A DNA stretch of 64,000 nucleotides from G965215055 sp965242685 (GTDB lineage: Bacteria; Pseudomonadota; Gammaproteobacteria; UBA4575), in NCBI GenBank assembly GCA_965242685.1, contig OZ251487.1, positions 372,001-436,000 of the forward strand, written 5' to 3'. Below are positions 52,691-62,081 of this stretch, piece after piece (position 1 is the stretch's first letter; each line of letters begins with the position of its first letter). A program made the position numbers and the translations under genes. Below the pieces are notes generated by a model. That model was not told where the DNA came from. It saw nothing but the letters and a program-made list of their open reading frames with translations, and made no database searches.

Positions 52691-54078
52691 AGGAAGTAGT
52701 CGTTGCGGTCAAAACTGGAATCGAGTGACGCCAGTTTTTCGGGATGATTGATCAGCTCCTCGATAAACCAGTTTGCATGGTTATATAGACACGTGACATC
52801 TTTACATTCCCGTTTGGCATCAAATGCCTCGATCAATCGCAACGTATTCTTTTGTGTCGCCTTTAGAGCCTTGTCCGTTGCATAGGCGTGTTTTCCCCCC
52901 AATAATGCCTGCGGCACGTGGCGGTATACCGGGCAATTGAACACGCCCAGCGGGCTTAATACCTGCCTGAAGTATTGCATGTGGCAGTTATGCGGCTGCT
53001 CGGTGTAATTCATGTAAGTGCCGTTTTCAAGTACCCGAAGATTGGTACTTTCGACCACCGCAAAGTTTTCGTCCTCGCACTCTTTGGCCTGATTTATCGC
53101 ACTACGAATTTTCGCCATTACCGACTCGACGTGTCGCTGTTCCTTGTCTATTCCGACTACTTCGGCATTATTGATTTTCGCCCTTGTCAAAAAAGGCTTG
53201 TAAGAAATGTAATCGAACCGGTGTTGCTTGGCCAGATTCGCCGCCGTAACGATCTCATCTATGTTTTCAATAATTTTTGTGTCGTTGGTTTCGCAGTCTT
53301 TCCATACGATGATAAAGCTGAAACCTATCATAAAATCGGAGTTCAACTCCTTGATCTCGGGGATGTGTTTACAGATCCATTCCAGCGTACATTTTTTACT
53401 GCCCGGCTTGTGCATGGCACGGAAAGTCTGGTTCGTTCCCGAGTCCAGCGACAGGCGCACCCAGTCTTTCTCTTGTAACACGTCCGCTACGTTGCCGATC
53501 TTTTTCATCATGCTGCCGTTGGTGACGACTCCCACTTGTACATCCATCCGTTTCAGGTGGCGTACAACGTCTTCAAAACCCTGATACGCGGTCGGTTCGC
53601 CGCCGCCGATGATGATTACCGAACGCAATCCGTTTTTGACCAGGTGGCTGAGTGAATCCTTTAATAGTTCGTGGTCATAGTTGATCTTCTTGTTGAGAAT
53701 ATCCATGTCTACGCAATGATCGCAGCGATAGTTGCAGGCGGTGGTGACGTCCAGGTTGATAGAGACGGGCGCGCTCGTCGGCGCGGTTTCCAGGGCCTCT
53801 TCGAACGATAGGGACTCCGCCGCAAATCCTTCGCGCCATTGTGCTTGCCAACGGACGTATTCCTTTAGCTTTTCAAGCACTTCGGGCTGAAGCAGCTTAC
53901 CCATGAAGTCATGCAACGGCGAAAGCTCGGTCTGCTTTTCTACCTGACGAACGGATGAGTTCACGTGCAGGGGAGGTGCCGATGAGCGGGCCGTTGCATC
54001 GAGACCGCCTTTGGTAAAATCAATGAGCGGTGACAGTCTCATCAACACCTCACCGCTTTCGGAATGAATTTTTTCCAT
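52687..54078 (-). CDS. Radical SAM protein with C-terminal cysteines (SPASM-like)
   Basis: A 463-residue protein. After about 105 residues, the motif NLDVTTACNYRCDHCVDM supplies the three cysteines (CNYRCDHC) for a 4Fe-4S cluster. IIIGGGEPTAYQGFEDVVRHL and VVTNGSMM follow, then a Cys-containing C-terminal part (NCHMQYFRQVLSPLGVFNCPVYR, CKDVTCLYNH) as in SPASM-type enzymes. The product is unknown. It starts four bases after the oxidoreductase gene, so the two probably modify the same substrate. Neighbouring LPS genes suggest a sugar, but this is inference. Confidence 0.8.
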   Translation of the reverse strand: MEKIHSESGEVLMRLSPLIDFTKGGLDATARSSAPPLHVNSSVRQVEKQTELSPLHDFMGKLLQPEVLEKLKEYVRWQAQWREGFAAESLSFEEALETAPTSAPVSINLDVTTACNYRCDHCVDMDILNKKINYDHELLKDSLSHLVKNGLRSVIIIGGGEPTAYQGFEDVVRHLKRMDVQVGVVTNGSMMKKIGNVADVLQEKDWVRLSLDSGTNQTFRAMHKPGSKKCTLEWICKHIPEIKELNSDFMIGFSFIIVWKDCETNDTKIIENIDEIVTAANLAKQHRFDYISYKPFLTRAKINNAEVVGIDKEQRHVESVMAKIRSAINQAKECEDENFAVVESTNLRVLENGTYMNYTEQPHNCHMQYFRQVLSPLGVFNCPVYRHVPQALLGGKHAYATDKALKATQKNTLRLIEAFDAKRECKDVTCLYNHANWFIEELINHPEKLASLDSSFDRNDYFL

Positions 54079-54082
54079 GATG

Positions 54083-55033
54083 CTAGTCCAGATTTACGGC
54101 CTGATACAGTTGTGCCAGATGTGTCATCCCGTCAATCAGTGCAACTTCATCGGATGAAGCACCAGAATAAATCGAACCTATAAAGTTTTTTACCGAGCAC
54201 ACTAGCGGGTCAACGACAGGTAATTGTTTATCTGGTGAATGTAATGCTATCAGATAATCGGAACGCTTGATATGCCGGTTTACCCGTTTACCATTGATTG
54301 CGTATGCGGCGGGTTTGGGATACGTATTTGTCGGTTTTAACGACAGGCCAACCTCGGCATTTCCCCGTGCGTGCAGATAGTTAAACTTGACGTCAAGCTC
54401 GTTATCTCCCCCGTTTGCACGGTAGTCAAACGCAACGTCCTGAATGCGCCCTGCACCGATGAGTGCATACAACATGCTCAGCAAATGCGGCGCGGCGTCA
54501 ACGATCATCATTTTATCCCTGCTTTGGGGGGACAACCACATGGAAAACGTTTCCACGGTCTGCACGACGGGATACATTTCATAGTAAGTGGGCAGGGTGA
54601 AAGGCCATTGTGTATTGAGCTGTAAAACCCGGTTCCTGGCTTTGCAGAGTTTGACCAGTTTGACCGTTTTTTCGGTAACTCGTTTCAACTCGCCGGCCGT
54701 TTCTATAGGGGGCCACCAAAGCGGTTTTTCACAAAATACGTGGCGGCCTGCCTGAATTGCAGCTTCCAGGTACTTCAAGTGCGAGGCAACCGGACTGCTG
54801 ATGACGACGATATCGACGGGCCGTTTTTTTAATGACTCCTCCAGACTTTCAAAGGCGTGACAGTCAATTCCATAATCGGCGTTTAATCGCATTGCGGCAT
54901 CGGCGGCAGATTTCTGCGTACTGCTTACCACTGCGGTAATAGTCGCCCCAGACTGATGAAAGGCCTTGGCGATGAAAGGGCCGGTACCTTGGCGGCTGCG
55001 CCCCGGCCCGATGATGGCAACGTGTAAAGACAT
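54083..55033 (-). CDS. Gfo/Idh/MocA-family oxidoreductase
   Basis: A 316-residue NAD(P)-dependent enzyme. The N-terminal Rossmann motif reads VAIIGPGRSRQGTGPFIAKAF, an unusual insertion between the second and third Gly. DIVVISSPVASHLKYLEAAIQAGRHVFCEKPLWW contains the EKP signature. The C-terminal half (FSMWLSPQSRDKMMIVDAAPHLLSML) has the family's conserved acidic/His region, VDAAPHLL. It probably oxidises or isomerises a nucleotide sugar. It heads a two-gene operon with the radical SAM gene. Confidence 0.85.
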   Translation of the reverse strand: MSLHVAIIGPGRSRQGTGPFIAKAFHQSGATITAVVSSTQKSAADAAMRLNADYGIDCHAFESLEESLKKRPVDIVVISSPVASHLKYLEAAIQAGRHVFCEKPLWWPPIETAGELKRVTEKTVKLVKLCKARNRVLQLNTQWPFTLPTYYEMYPVVQTVETFSMWLSPQSRDKMMIVDAAPHLLSMLYALIGAGRIQDVAFDYRANGGDNELDVKFNYLHARGNAEVGLSLKPTNTYPKPAAYAINGKRVNRHIKRSDYLIALHSPDKQLPVVDPLVCSVKNFIGSIYSGASSDEVALIDGMTHLAQLYQAVNLD

Positions 55034-55244
55034 GAGGGGATTTTATCCGTGCCGATAGAGTACGAGTTGTTGGGGATATAGGCAACTATAACCCCATATT
55101 TTCGGGCAACGCTTGGTGAAATACGGTACTATCAATCCTTGTGAAACATGGACAAAAGAAGGCCTTAAAAGGCGGCGTCAAGCCTCTGTGTTGAATTTAT
55201 TTCATAAACGGTAAGAAGAAACAAATAAGGTGCCCGGCTCAGAC

Positions 55245-56171
55245 ATGAAGGTTGCGGGTAAATTCAGCCTGGATGAGCAGGTGGTGCTTTTTCATGGAAG
55301 CTGCCTTGACCTGTTGCAGGACATGCCGGATAAGTCCATGCAATTAATTATCACGTCTCCCCCTTATAACATAGGAAAAGAATATGAAAAAAGGCTGGAT
55401 ATCGAGACTTACGTCAAGCAGCAGGAGGAAGTGATAAAAGGTTGTGTCCGTGTCCTTGCCGACACAGGGAGTATCTGTTGGCAGGTCGGAAATTATGTAA
55501 AAAATGCAGCGATAATTCCTCTTGATACGATCTTATATCCGATATTTCGTGATCTGAACCTTGTGATGAGGAACAGAATTGTTTGGGGCTTCGAACATGG
55601 ATTGCATTGTAGTAGAAGATTTTCCGGTCGTTACGAAACCATTATCTGGTTTACAAAGCAGACGGGAGAATATGTATTCAATCTTGACTCGGTACGAGTG
55701 CCACAGAAATATCCCGCTAAAAAATACTTCAAAGGGCCTAAGGCGGGGCAGTATTCCTGTAACCCTCTTGGTAAAAACCCGGGCGACGTTTGGGACATTC
55801 CCAATGTCAAAAGTAATCATGTAGAGAAAACGGAGCATCCGTGTCAATTTCCTGTAGAGTTGATTGAGCGACTTGTCCTATCAATGACGAATGAAGGGGA
55901 TTGGGTGTTTGACCCATTTCTTGGAGTGGGCACCTCTATCATCGCGGCGGTGAGGCACGATAGAAAGGCCGTGGGGTCGGAGGCAGTAAAAAAGTATGTT
56001 GATATAGCTCGAGATAGGATACAAAAAGCAATCGATGGAACACTGCCGACAAGACCGATGAATAAGCCGAAATATGACCCGAAATATGATCCTAATCTGC
56101 ATAAAAATAGCCTGACCGTATCCCCATGGAAAAAAAAGAAAGGAGATATTGAACAGTTAAAGCTGGTTTAA
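55245..56171 (+). CDS. DNA methyltransferase of a BglII-type restriction system (orphan)
   Basis: About 308 residues from the ATG at 55245; a GTG at 55230 would add five residues. Motifs are LIITSPPYNIGKEYEKR (SPPY, catalytic), CVRVLADTGSICWQVGNYV, WDIPNVKSNHVEKTEHPCQFPVELIERLVL and WVFDPFLGVGTSIIAAVRHDRKAVGSE (AdoMet motif), in beta-class order. SPPY suggests N4-cytosine or N6-adenine methylation. The next coding trace is a nuclease remnant of the BglII type, so the gene was once part of a restriction pair and now stands alone as a modification enzyme. Confidence 0.9.
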   Translation: MKVAGKFSLDEQVVLFHGSCLDLLQDMPDKSMQLIITSPPYNIGKEYEKRLDIETYVKQQEEVIKGCVRVLADTGSICWQVGNYVKNAAIIPLDTILYPIFRDLNLVMRNRIVWGFEHGLHCSRRFSGRYETIIWFTKQTGEYVFNLDSVRVPQKYPAKKYFKGPKAGQYSCNPLGKNPGDVWDIPNVKSNHVEKTEHPCQFPVELIERLVLSMTNEGDWVFDPFLGVGTSIIAAVRHDRKAVGSEAVKKYVDIARDRIQKAIDGTLPTRPMNKPKYDPKYDPNLHKNSLTVSPWKKKKGDIEQLKLV

Positions 56172-56293
56172 TAAAAGACAGGGTTGCTATTGAAGTACAG
56201 TTTGGGAAATATGCCTTTATCGCCTACGATCTGTTCGCCAAACACCTCGCCTTTTACATGGGAGATAAAATTGACGTAGGCATTGATGAATAA
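56162..56293 (+). pseudogene. Remnant of a BglII-type restriction endonuclease
   Basis: In a different frame from the methyltransferase, starting around its last codons, translation reads IKDRVAIEVQFGKYAFIAYD followed by LFAKHLAFYMGDKIDVGIDE and a TAA stop at 56291-56293. IEVQFGKY carries the E-x-Q form of the D...ExK active site found in BglII-family nucleases, and the following helix and strand fit as well. Only about 42 codons remain, without an N-terminus. The stretch is only 12 bases from the thiC start. It is too short to be active. Confidence 0.68.
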
Positions 56294-56305
56294 TTTTATT
56301 TTTTT

Positions 56306-58195
56306 ATGAGCACAATCGCCGATTCCATTCAAACCAAATCAGCACAGCTGTCCGCCGAGCTTACGCGGCCACTTGCCGGCTCAAGGAAAATCTACGTCGA
56401 AGGATCGCGTGAAGGCGTCAGGGTGGGTATGCGTGAAATCTCCTGTTCCGCCACCTCGTCCAGTTTCGGTCAAGAAGAAAATCCGCCTGTGACCGTCTAC
56501 GACACTTCGGGGCCGTACACCGACCCCGAGGCAAGCATAGACTTGTTGCAAGGCTTACCTCGTACCCGACTGGATTGGATCGCCGCGCGTGCCGACACGC
56601 AACGGCTTGAAGGGCCTTCGTCCCGCTATGGGCGCACGCGACAGGGTGACCCGCGTACCGCACATTTACGCTTCGCACACTATCATGCGCCGCGCCGTGC
56701 CAAACCGGGCCGCATAGTTACACAAATGCACTATGCCAAACAGGGCGTCGTGACGCCGGAAATGGAGGCCGTCGCCATTCGGGAAGACATGCGTTTGCAA
56801 CGGCATCGCAGTGACCCGCGTTATCGAAAGTTATTGCAGCAACACGCCGGTAACGGCTTCAACGCCAACCTGCCCGATGAGATCACCCCTGAATTCGTGC
56901 GCGACGAAGTGGCTCGCGGGCGTGCCATCATCCCCAACAACGTGAATCACCCCGAGTCGGAGCCCATGATTATCGGCAGAAATTTCCTGGTCAAGATCAA
57001 CACCAATCTGGGTAATTCCGCGGTCACTTCCACCATCGAGGAAGAAGTCGAAAAAATGGCATGGGCGGTACGTTGGGGCGGCGATACGGTGATGGACTTG
57101 TCGACCGGCAAGCACATCCATGAGACGCGCGAGTGGATTATCCGCAACTCGCCGGTGCCGATCGGCACCGTACCCATCTATCAGGCACTTGAAAAAGTAC
57201 ATGGCAAGGCCGAAGAACTGACCTGGGAGGCCTTCAGGGACACACTTATCGAACAGGCCGAGCAGGGCGTGGACTACTTCACCGTTCATGCCGGCGTGCG
57301 CCTGGCTTATGTATCATTGACGGCGGAACGTGTAACCGGAATCGTCTCGCGCGGGGGCTCCATCATGGCAAAGTGGTGTCTGGCGCATCATCAAGAAAAC
57401 TTCCTGTATACCCATTTCCATGAAATGTGCGAGATCATGCAAGCCTATGACGTCGCCTTTTCACTGGGTGACGGCTTACGCCCGGGATCGATTGCCGACG
57501 CCAATGACGCCGCACAATTCGCGGAACTGAAAACCTTGGGAGAGCTGACAAAAATTGCCTGGCAGCACGATGTACAAGTAATGATAGAAGGGCCGGGGCA
57601 TATCCCCATGCAGATGATCAAAGAGAATGTAGACAAAGAATTACAGGACTGTTTCGAGGCGCCTTTTTACACGTTGGGGCCGCTGGTTACGGACATCGCC
57701 CCCGGCTACGATCACATCACGTCGGCCATCGGTGCGGCCAATATCGGCTGGTACGGCACGGCCATGCTTTGCTACGTCACGCCTAAGGAGCATCTGGGCC
57801 TGCCCGACAAGCAGGACGTGCGGGACGGTATCATCGCCTACAAGATTGCCGCCCATGCGGCGGATTTGGCCAAAGGACATCCCGGGGCACAGATACGCGA
57901 CAATGCGCTTTCCAAGGCGCGTTTTGAATTTCGCTGGGAAGACCAATTTAACTTAAGCCTGGATCCGGACAAGGCACGGGCCTTGCACGACCAGACGTTG
58001 CCGCAAGAGACCGCCAAAGTCGCTCATTTCTGCTCCATGTGCGGGCCGCATTTCTGCTCCATGAAGATCACCCAGGAGGTGCGCGATTATGCGGAACGGC
58101 GGGGGATAACGGCGGCGGTGGCAATAGAAGAAGGTTTACAGGAAAAGGCGAAACATTTTAAGGATGCCGGTGCCGAGATATATCAAAAGATCTAA
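56306..58195 (+). CDS. thiC: Phosphomethylpyrimidine synthase
   Basis: A 629-residue ThiC. Conserved parts include REWIIRNSPVPIGTVPIYQAL, GVDYFTVHAGV, RGGSIMAKWCLAHHQENFLYTHF, GPGHIPMQMI and the C-terminal CSMCGPHFCS motif (about 575-583), which holds the 4Fe-4S cluster of this noncanonical radical SAM enzyme. It makes the HMP moiety of thiamine from AIR. No TPP riboswitch (CTGAGA...ACCTGAT) is found in the 134 bases upstream, which hold the nuclease remnant, so thiC has either lost its native leader or never had one here. Confidence 0.96.
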   Translation: MSTIADSIQTKSAQLSAELTRPLAGSRKIYVEGSREGVRVGMREISCSATSSSFGQEENPPVTVYDTSGPYTDPEASIDLLQGLPRTRLDWIAARADTQRLEGPSSRYGRTRQGDPRTAHLRFAHYHAPRRAKPGRIVTQMHYAKQGVVTPEMEAVAIREDMRLQRHRSDPRYRKLLQQHAGNGFNANLPDEITPEFVRDEVARGRAIIPNNVNHPESEPMIIGRNFLVKINTNLGNSAVTSTIEEEVEKMAWAVRWGGDTVMDLSTGKHIHETREWIIRNSPVPIGTVPIYQALEKVHGKAEELTWEAFRDTLIEQAEQGVDYFTVHAGVRLAYVSLTAERVTGIVSRGGSIMAKWCLAHHQENFLYTHFHEMCEIMQAYDVAFSLGDGLRPGSIADANDAAQFAELKTLGELTKIAWQHDVQVMIEGPGHIPMQMIKENVDKELQDCFEAPFYTLGPLVTDIAPGYDHITSAIGAANIGWYGTAMLCYVTPKEHLGLPDKQDVRDGIIAYKIAAHAADLAKGHPGAQIRDNALSKARFEFRWEDQFNLSLDPDKARALHDQTLPQETAKVAHFCSMCGPHFCSMKITQEVRDYAERRGITAAVAIEEGLQEKAKHFKDAGAEIYQKI

Positions 58196-58309
58196 ACCCG
58201 TTTTCGCTACCGGACCGCGAGGCGCGTGAGGCTGACTCACAAACACTCGACATGATAATGGGAAAGACTACTTACAACCTGGCTCCCTCTTGTCCAACCG
58301 GAGTTCGTA

Positions 58310-58954
58310 ATGTTTTTATCCGGTAAGAAAATACAGATGCCGACCAGAGAACAGTCGTTACCGGGCAGGGAAGAGCCGATTCCAGTTCCTCTACATCATT
58401 ACGTCAACGGGAACACCTTGTCGCCCCCGTTCCCCGAAGACACTGCGTTGGCCATGTTTGGTCTGGGCTGTTTCTGGGGAGCGGAGAAAAAGTTCTGGCA
58501 ACGTGCGGGCGTCTACTCGACTTCGGTGGGCTATGCGGCGGGCTTTACGCCCAATCCAACCTATCGGGAGGTATGCACCGGCTTGACCGGGCACAATGAA
58601 GTCGTGCGCGTTGTCTTCGTCCCGAACCTTGTTTGTTATCGGGACTTATTAAAATTATTCTGGGAGTCACATGACCCGACACAGGGGATGCGGCAGGGCA
58701 ATGACGTCGGTACCCAATATCGTTCCGGCATTTACATCTACGACCGGGAGCAACATCAACTTGCCGAACAGACAAAACGACAGTTTCAGGAAGCACTGCA
58801 TGAAAACGGCTACGGCGACATTACCACAGAGATTATCGAAGCGCCGCAGTTCTATTATGCCGAAGACTACCATCAACAATACTTGGCCAAAACCCCGGGC
58901 GGATATTGCGGGGCAGGCGGCACCGGCGTGCACTTGGCAACAGACATGTCGTAA
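58310..58954 (+). CDS. msrA: Peptide methionine sulfoxide reductase A
   Basis: A 214-residue MsrA with the catalytic GCFWG at residues 53-57 (Cys55), then GYAAGFTPNPTYREVCTGLTGHNEVVRVVF, FWESHDPTQGMRQGNDVGTQYRS and YHQQYLAKTPGGYCG, where the last Cys can act as a recycling residue. It reduces S-methionine sulfoxide after oxidative damage. No signal peptide is seen, so it is cytosolic. pdxH follows 28 bases later. Confidence 0.94.
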   Translation: MFLSGKKIQMPTREQSLPGREEPIPVPLHHYVNGNTLSPPFPEDTALAMFGLGCFWGAEKKFWQRAGVYSTSVGYAAGFTPNPTYREVCTGLTGHNEVVRVVFVPNLVCYRDLLKLFWESHDPTQGMRQGNDVGTQYRSGIYIYDREQHQLAEQTKRQFQEALHENGYGDITTEIIEAPQFYYAEDYHQQYLAKTPGGYCGAGGTGVHLATDMS

Positions 58955-58982
58955 CCTGCGGGCGCCGGGGCGGGAATGACCG

Positions 58983-59636
58983 ATGACGAACAAGCGCGTT
59001 CCCGTCCATCAACTGAGGAAAAGCTATCAAACTACCGTGCTGACCAGACAAAATGCCGAGAAAGACCCTTTTGCTCAATTTAGGGTATGGTTTGATGAGG
59101 CGCTTGCGGCGGAATTCGTCGAGCCTAATGCGATGTGCCTGGCGACCGTCGGCAAACACGGCGAAATTTCATCGCGCATGGTGCTGTTGAAATCCTTTGA
59201 CGAGCGGGGATTCGTATTTTTCACCAACTACCGCAGCCGCAAGGCGCAAGAACTGGACGACACACACCGGGCGGCACTCAACTTCTGGTGGGACAAACTG
59301 TACCGGCAGGTGCGCATTGTCGGTCAAGTCGAAAAAATCTCGAGTGAAGAGTCTGCGGCATACTTTCAGACTCGTCCCCGAGGCAGTCAAATCGGTGCGT
59401 TGGCCTCGGAGCAGAGCAAGGTCATTGAAAATTTTGCCGTGCTGGAGGAAAAATTTCGGTGCTTACGGCACCAGTATCGGGATCGGCAAGTACCCTGTCC
59501 CGAATATTGGGGAGGTTATCGTGTAGTCCCCGATAGTTTTGAGTTTTGGCAAGGGCGCCCCGACCGTCTGCACGACCGCTTGTACTATACCCCGACCTCG
59601 GGCGGTAAATGGAAGATTGCGAGACTGTCGCCGTGA
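58983..59636 (+). CDS. pdxH: Pyridoxamine 5'-phosphate oxidase
   Basis: A 217-residue FMN-dependent PdxH: AMCLATVGKHGEISSRMVLLKSFDERGFVFFTNYRSRKAQEL, then FWWDKLYRQVRIVGQVEKIS, RPRGSQIGALASEQSKVI, and the C-terminal WGGYRVVPDSFEFWQGRPDRLHDR. It makes pyridoxal phosphate, the cofactor of the transaminases in this window. It is probably cotranscribed with msrA. Confidence 0.95.
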   Translation: MTNKRVPVHQLRKSYQTTVLTRQNAEKDPFAQFRVWFDEALAAEFVEPNAMCLATVGKHGEISSRMVLLKSFDERGFVFFTNYRSRKAQELDDTHRAALNFWWDKLYRQVRIVGQVEKISSEESAAYFQTRPRGSQIGALASEQSKVIENFAVLEEKFRCLRHQYRDRQVPCPEYWGGYRVVPDSFEFWQGRPDRLHDRLYYTPTSGGKWKIARLSP

Positions 59637-59661
59637 TCAGGGCCGACCCGCCGATAGCAAA

Positions 59662-59880
59662 CTACTCGTACACAAGGTGCCATTCCGGGTCCGCTTTGAC
59701 CTTTTCTGGCCAATAGGTCTTATCCGGGTTTTTCGAGTTCAATTCGTCACATTTTTTGCATGCTTCACCATACGTCATGGTTTCATCCTTGAATTTTCCG
59801 GTTTCAAATTCATACTTGTATTTCCACGCGATAATGTAGCCCGGGTCTTCGATACGTCGGACCAGATTTTCTACCACCAT
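59662..59880 (-). CDS. Small conserved-looking protein of unknown function
   Basis: A 72-residue acidic/basic protein without membrane segment: MVVENLVRRIEDPGYIIAWKY ... TYGEACKKCDELNSKNPDKTYWPEKVKADPEWHLVYE. It overlaps the 3' end of the oligopeptidase gene by ten bases on the same strand, which suggests coupled translation. ACKKCDEL has a CxxC, but no second pair is seen, so metal binding is not supported. No family is recognised. Confidence 0.55.
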   Translation of the reverse strand: MVVENLVRRIEDPGYIIAWKYKYEFETGKFKDETMTYGEACKKCDELNSKNPDKTYWPEKVKADPEWHLVYE

Positions 59881-62081
59881 TCTTTATTTTCTCCGCTTGT
59901 TGTTTGAAAAGCCGCCTCGCAGCCCGAGGGATCAAGCCGGGCCGGCGTGCGATTATGGCCTGATTGCGTGCAGGATGGCAACTGGTCGGCCATGCCGAAG
60001 ACTTTTAACAAAAAGGCATACTTCAACGCAACCTCCTCGAGGAAATCAAATCGCCCCGATGCCCCGCTGTGGCCGGCCCCCATGTTCATCTTCAGCACCA
60101 GCAGATTATTGTCTGTTTTTTGCTCACGCAACTTTGCAACCCACTTCGCCGGTTCCCAATACGTGACCCTGGGGTCGGTCAGTCCGGCGGTAACCAGAAT
60201 ATTCGGATATGCCCGCCGTGCAACGTTGTCGTAAGGGGAATACTCGCGGATAGTGAGATAATCCTCACTGTTGCGGAGCGGATTGCCCCATTCCGGCCAT
60301 TCCGGAGGCGTCAACGGCAACGTCTCATCACTCATGGTATTGAGCACGTCGACAAAAGGCACCTCTGCGACCGCGGCATTGAATAGATCGGGGCGCATGT
60401 TGACGACGGCGCCCACCAGCATTCCCCCGGCCGAGCCGCCGTGCACCGCGATCCTTCCCGCTTGCGTATAGCCTTGCCCGATCAGATATTCGGCACAGGC
60501 AATATAGTCCTTGAAGGTGTTGACCTTGTTGTTCAGTTTTCCATTGCGATACCAGCCATAACCCTTCTCCATCCCGCCCCGCACGTGGGCGATGGCGTAT
60601 ATGAAGCCGCGGTTTACCAGTGACAGACGATGGGTTGAGAAACTCGCGGGCATTGAATTGCCGTAAGCACCATAGGCATACAGCAACAACGGTGCGCCGC
60701 CGTCTACCGGCGTGTCTTTTCTGTACAGCAGTGAGATGGGGATAGTCTCGCCGTCTTCGGCGGCGGCGAATAGCCTGCGCGTGATGAAGTCATCCTTATT
60801 GTGCCCGCTGGGGACGTGTTGTTCTTTTCTGAGTGTGCGTCGGCGGTCGCGGACGTGATAGTCAAATATCTGTGTCGGTGTCGTCATGGAGGTATAGGCC
60901 AGGCGCAGCGTATCGGTGGCAAACTCATAGCCGGGCACCACCTCCAGCTCAAAGGCCTCCTCAGTGAACTCGATACAGTGTTCGCTGCCGAGCGTATTCT
61001 CCTGCAACATAGTGATGACGATCCGAGGCAGGCCGTTCACGCGTTCCTCGCGCACCAGATAATCCGCAAATAGATGGATCTCTTCCAGCAGCGTACCGGC
61101 GGGAGGCACGTAGCAATCCCGCCAGTTTTCCCTGGAAGTTTCGTGTATGGGAGTCCGCATGATCTTATAGTTTTCGGCGTCGTTCGCGTTGGTGACGATA
61201 TAAAAAAAACTGCCGTGATCGGATATATCATATTCAATCCCCGTCTGCCGTTGTGCAAACAACCTTGCGGGCCGGCCGGGATGACGGGCGTCAACGGTGT
61301 ATACCTCGCTGGTTACGTGGTCATGCGTCGAGATCAGGATAAAGTTTCCCGATTCGGTCATGTCCAGGTTGACAAAAAAGCCGGGGTCGGATTCCCGATA
61401 CACGATGGCATCCCGTTCTTCGCCGAGTGTATGGCGAAGTACCTTGTCGGGCCGATGGTTGTCATCCAGCGTAGCGTAGAAAAGCGTGCGGCTGTCCTGT
61501 GCCCACACAAAATCGCTTTGTACGTTCTCGATACGCTCCGGCAACAGTTCTCCGCTTTGCAGGTCACGAACGTATAACGTGTAGAACTCCGAACCTTTGA
61601 CGTCGATACTGTAGGCGAAGTAGCGATGGTCGGGGCTGTGGTCCGCCTCGCCGATATCTAAGTAACTATATTCCTTCGCCGCCTCGTTGGCGTCGAACAG
61701 GACTTCTTCCCGCTCGGGGCATGTGCGGTGATAACGACAGTAGGCGGGGTATTGCCGATCTTTTTCGTAGCGCACAAAATAATAATACTCACCATCGCGC
61801 TCGGGCACCGTGCGGTCGTCTTCCTTGATACGCGCACGCAATTCCGCAAACAGCTCTTTCTGCAACCGTGCGGTATCGGCGAGTACCGCCTCCAGATAAT
61901 GATTTTCGGCGTCCAGGTATGCACGAATCTCGGCAGACAACCGTCCCGGATCTTTTATCACTTTCTTCCAGTTCGGGTCTTTTAGCCAGGCATAGTCGTC
62001 ACGGCGGGAATGGCCGTGTAGGGTGAGCGTCTTCGGTCTTTTTGTGGCGACCGGCGTTGCTATGGGTGTGAAAGTTGTCAC
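59871..62081 (-). CDS. ptrB: Oligopeptidase B (S9 prolyl-oligopeptidase family)
   Basis: A protein of 736 residues from the GTG at 62081. That GTG overlaps the stop of the upstream gene as GTGA, which is a good coupled start; a longer frame goes into that gene. The N-terminal propeller has RRDDYAWLKDPNW and EGEYYYFVRYE-like segments. The C-terminal hydrolase has AHVRGGMEKGYGWY, GGSAGG with catalytic Ser at about 550, AGLTDPRVTYWEPAKWVAKLR for the Asp, and GAGHSGASGRFD for the His. It cleaves peptides after basic residues in the cytosol. The acidic pair that gives Arg/Lys specificity was not checked. Confidence 0.93.
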   Translation of the reverse strand: MTTFTPIATPVATKRPKTLTLHGHSRRDDYAWLKDPNWKKVIKDPGRLSAEIRAYLDAENHYLEAVLADTARLQKELFAELRARIKEDDRTVPERDGEYYYFVRYEKDRQYPAYCRYHRTCPEREEVLFDANEAAKEYSYLDIGEADHSPDHRYFAYSIDVKGSEFYTLYVRDLQSGELLPERIENVQSDFVWAQDSRTLFYATLDDNHRPDKVLRHTLGEERDAIVYRESDPGFFVNLDMTESGNFILISTHDHVTSEVYTVDARHPGRPARLFAQRQTGIEYDISDHGSFFYIVTNANDAENYKIMRTPIHETSRENWRDCYVPPAGTLLEEIHLFADYLVREERVNGLPRIVITMLQENTLGSEHCIEFTEEAFELEVVPGYEFATDTLRLAYTSMTTPTQIFDYHVRDRRRTLRKEQHVPSGHNKDDFITRRLFAAAEDGETIPISLLYRKDTPVDGGAPLLLYAYGAYGNSMPASFSTHRLSLVNRGFIYAIAHVRGGMEKGYGWYRNGKLNNKVNTFKDYIACAEYLIGQGYTQAGRIAVHGGSAGGMLVGAVVNMRPDLFNAAVAEVPFVDVLNTMSDETLPLTPPEWPEWGNPLRNSEDYLTIREYSPYDNVARRAYPNILVTAGLTDPRVTYWEPAKWVAKLREQKTDNNLLVLKMNMGAGHSGASGRFDFLEEVALKYAFLLKVFGMADQLPSCTQSGHNRTPARLDPSGCEAAFQTTSGENKEWW

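Noticed and set aside
56172..56305. TPP riboswitch before thiC.
   Set aside because: The THI-box sequences are absent and the stretch codes for a nuclease remnant.
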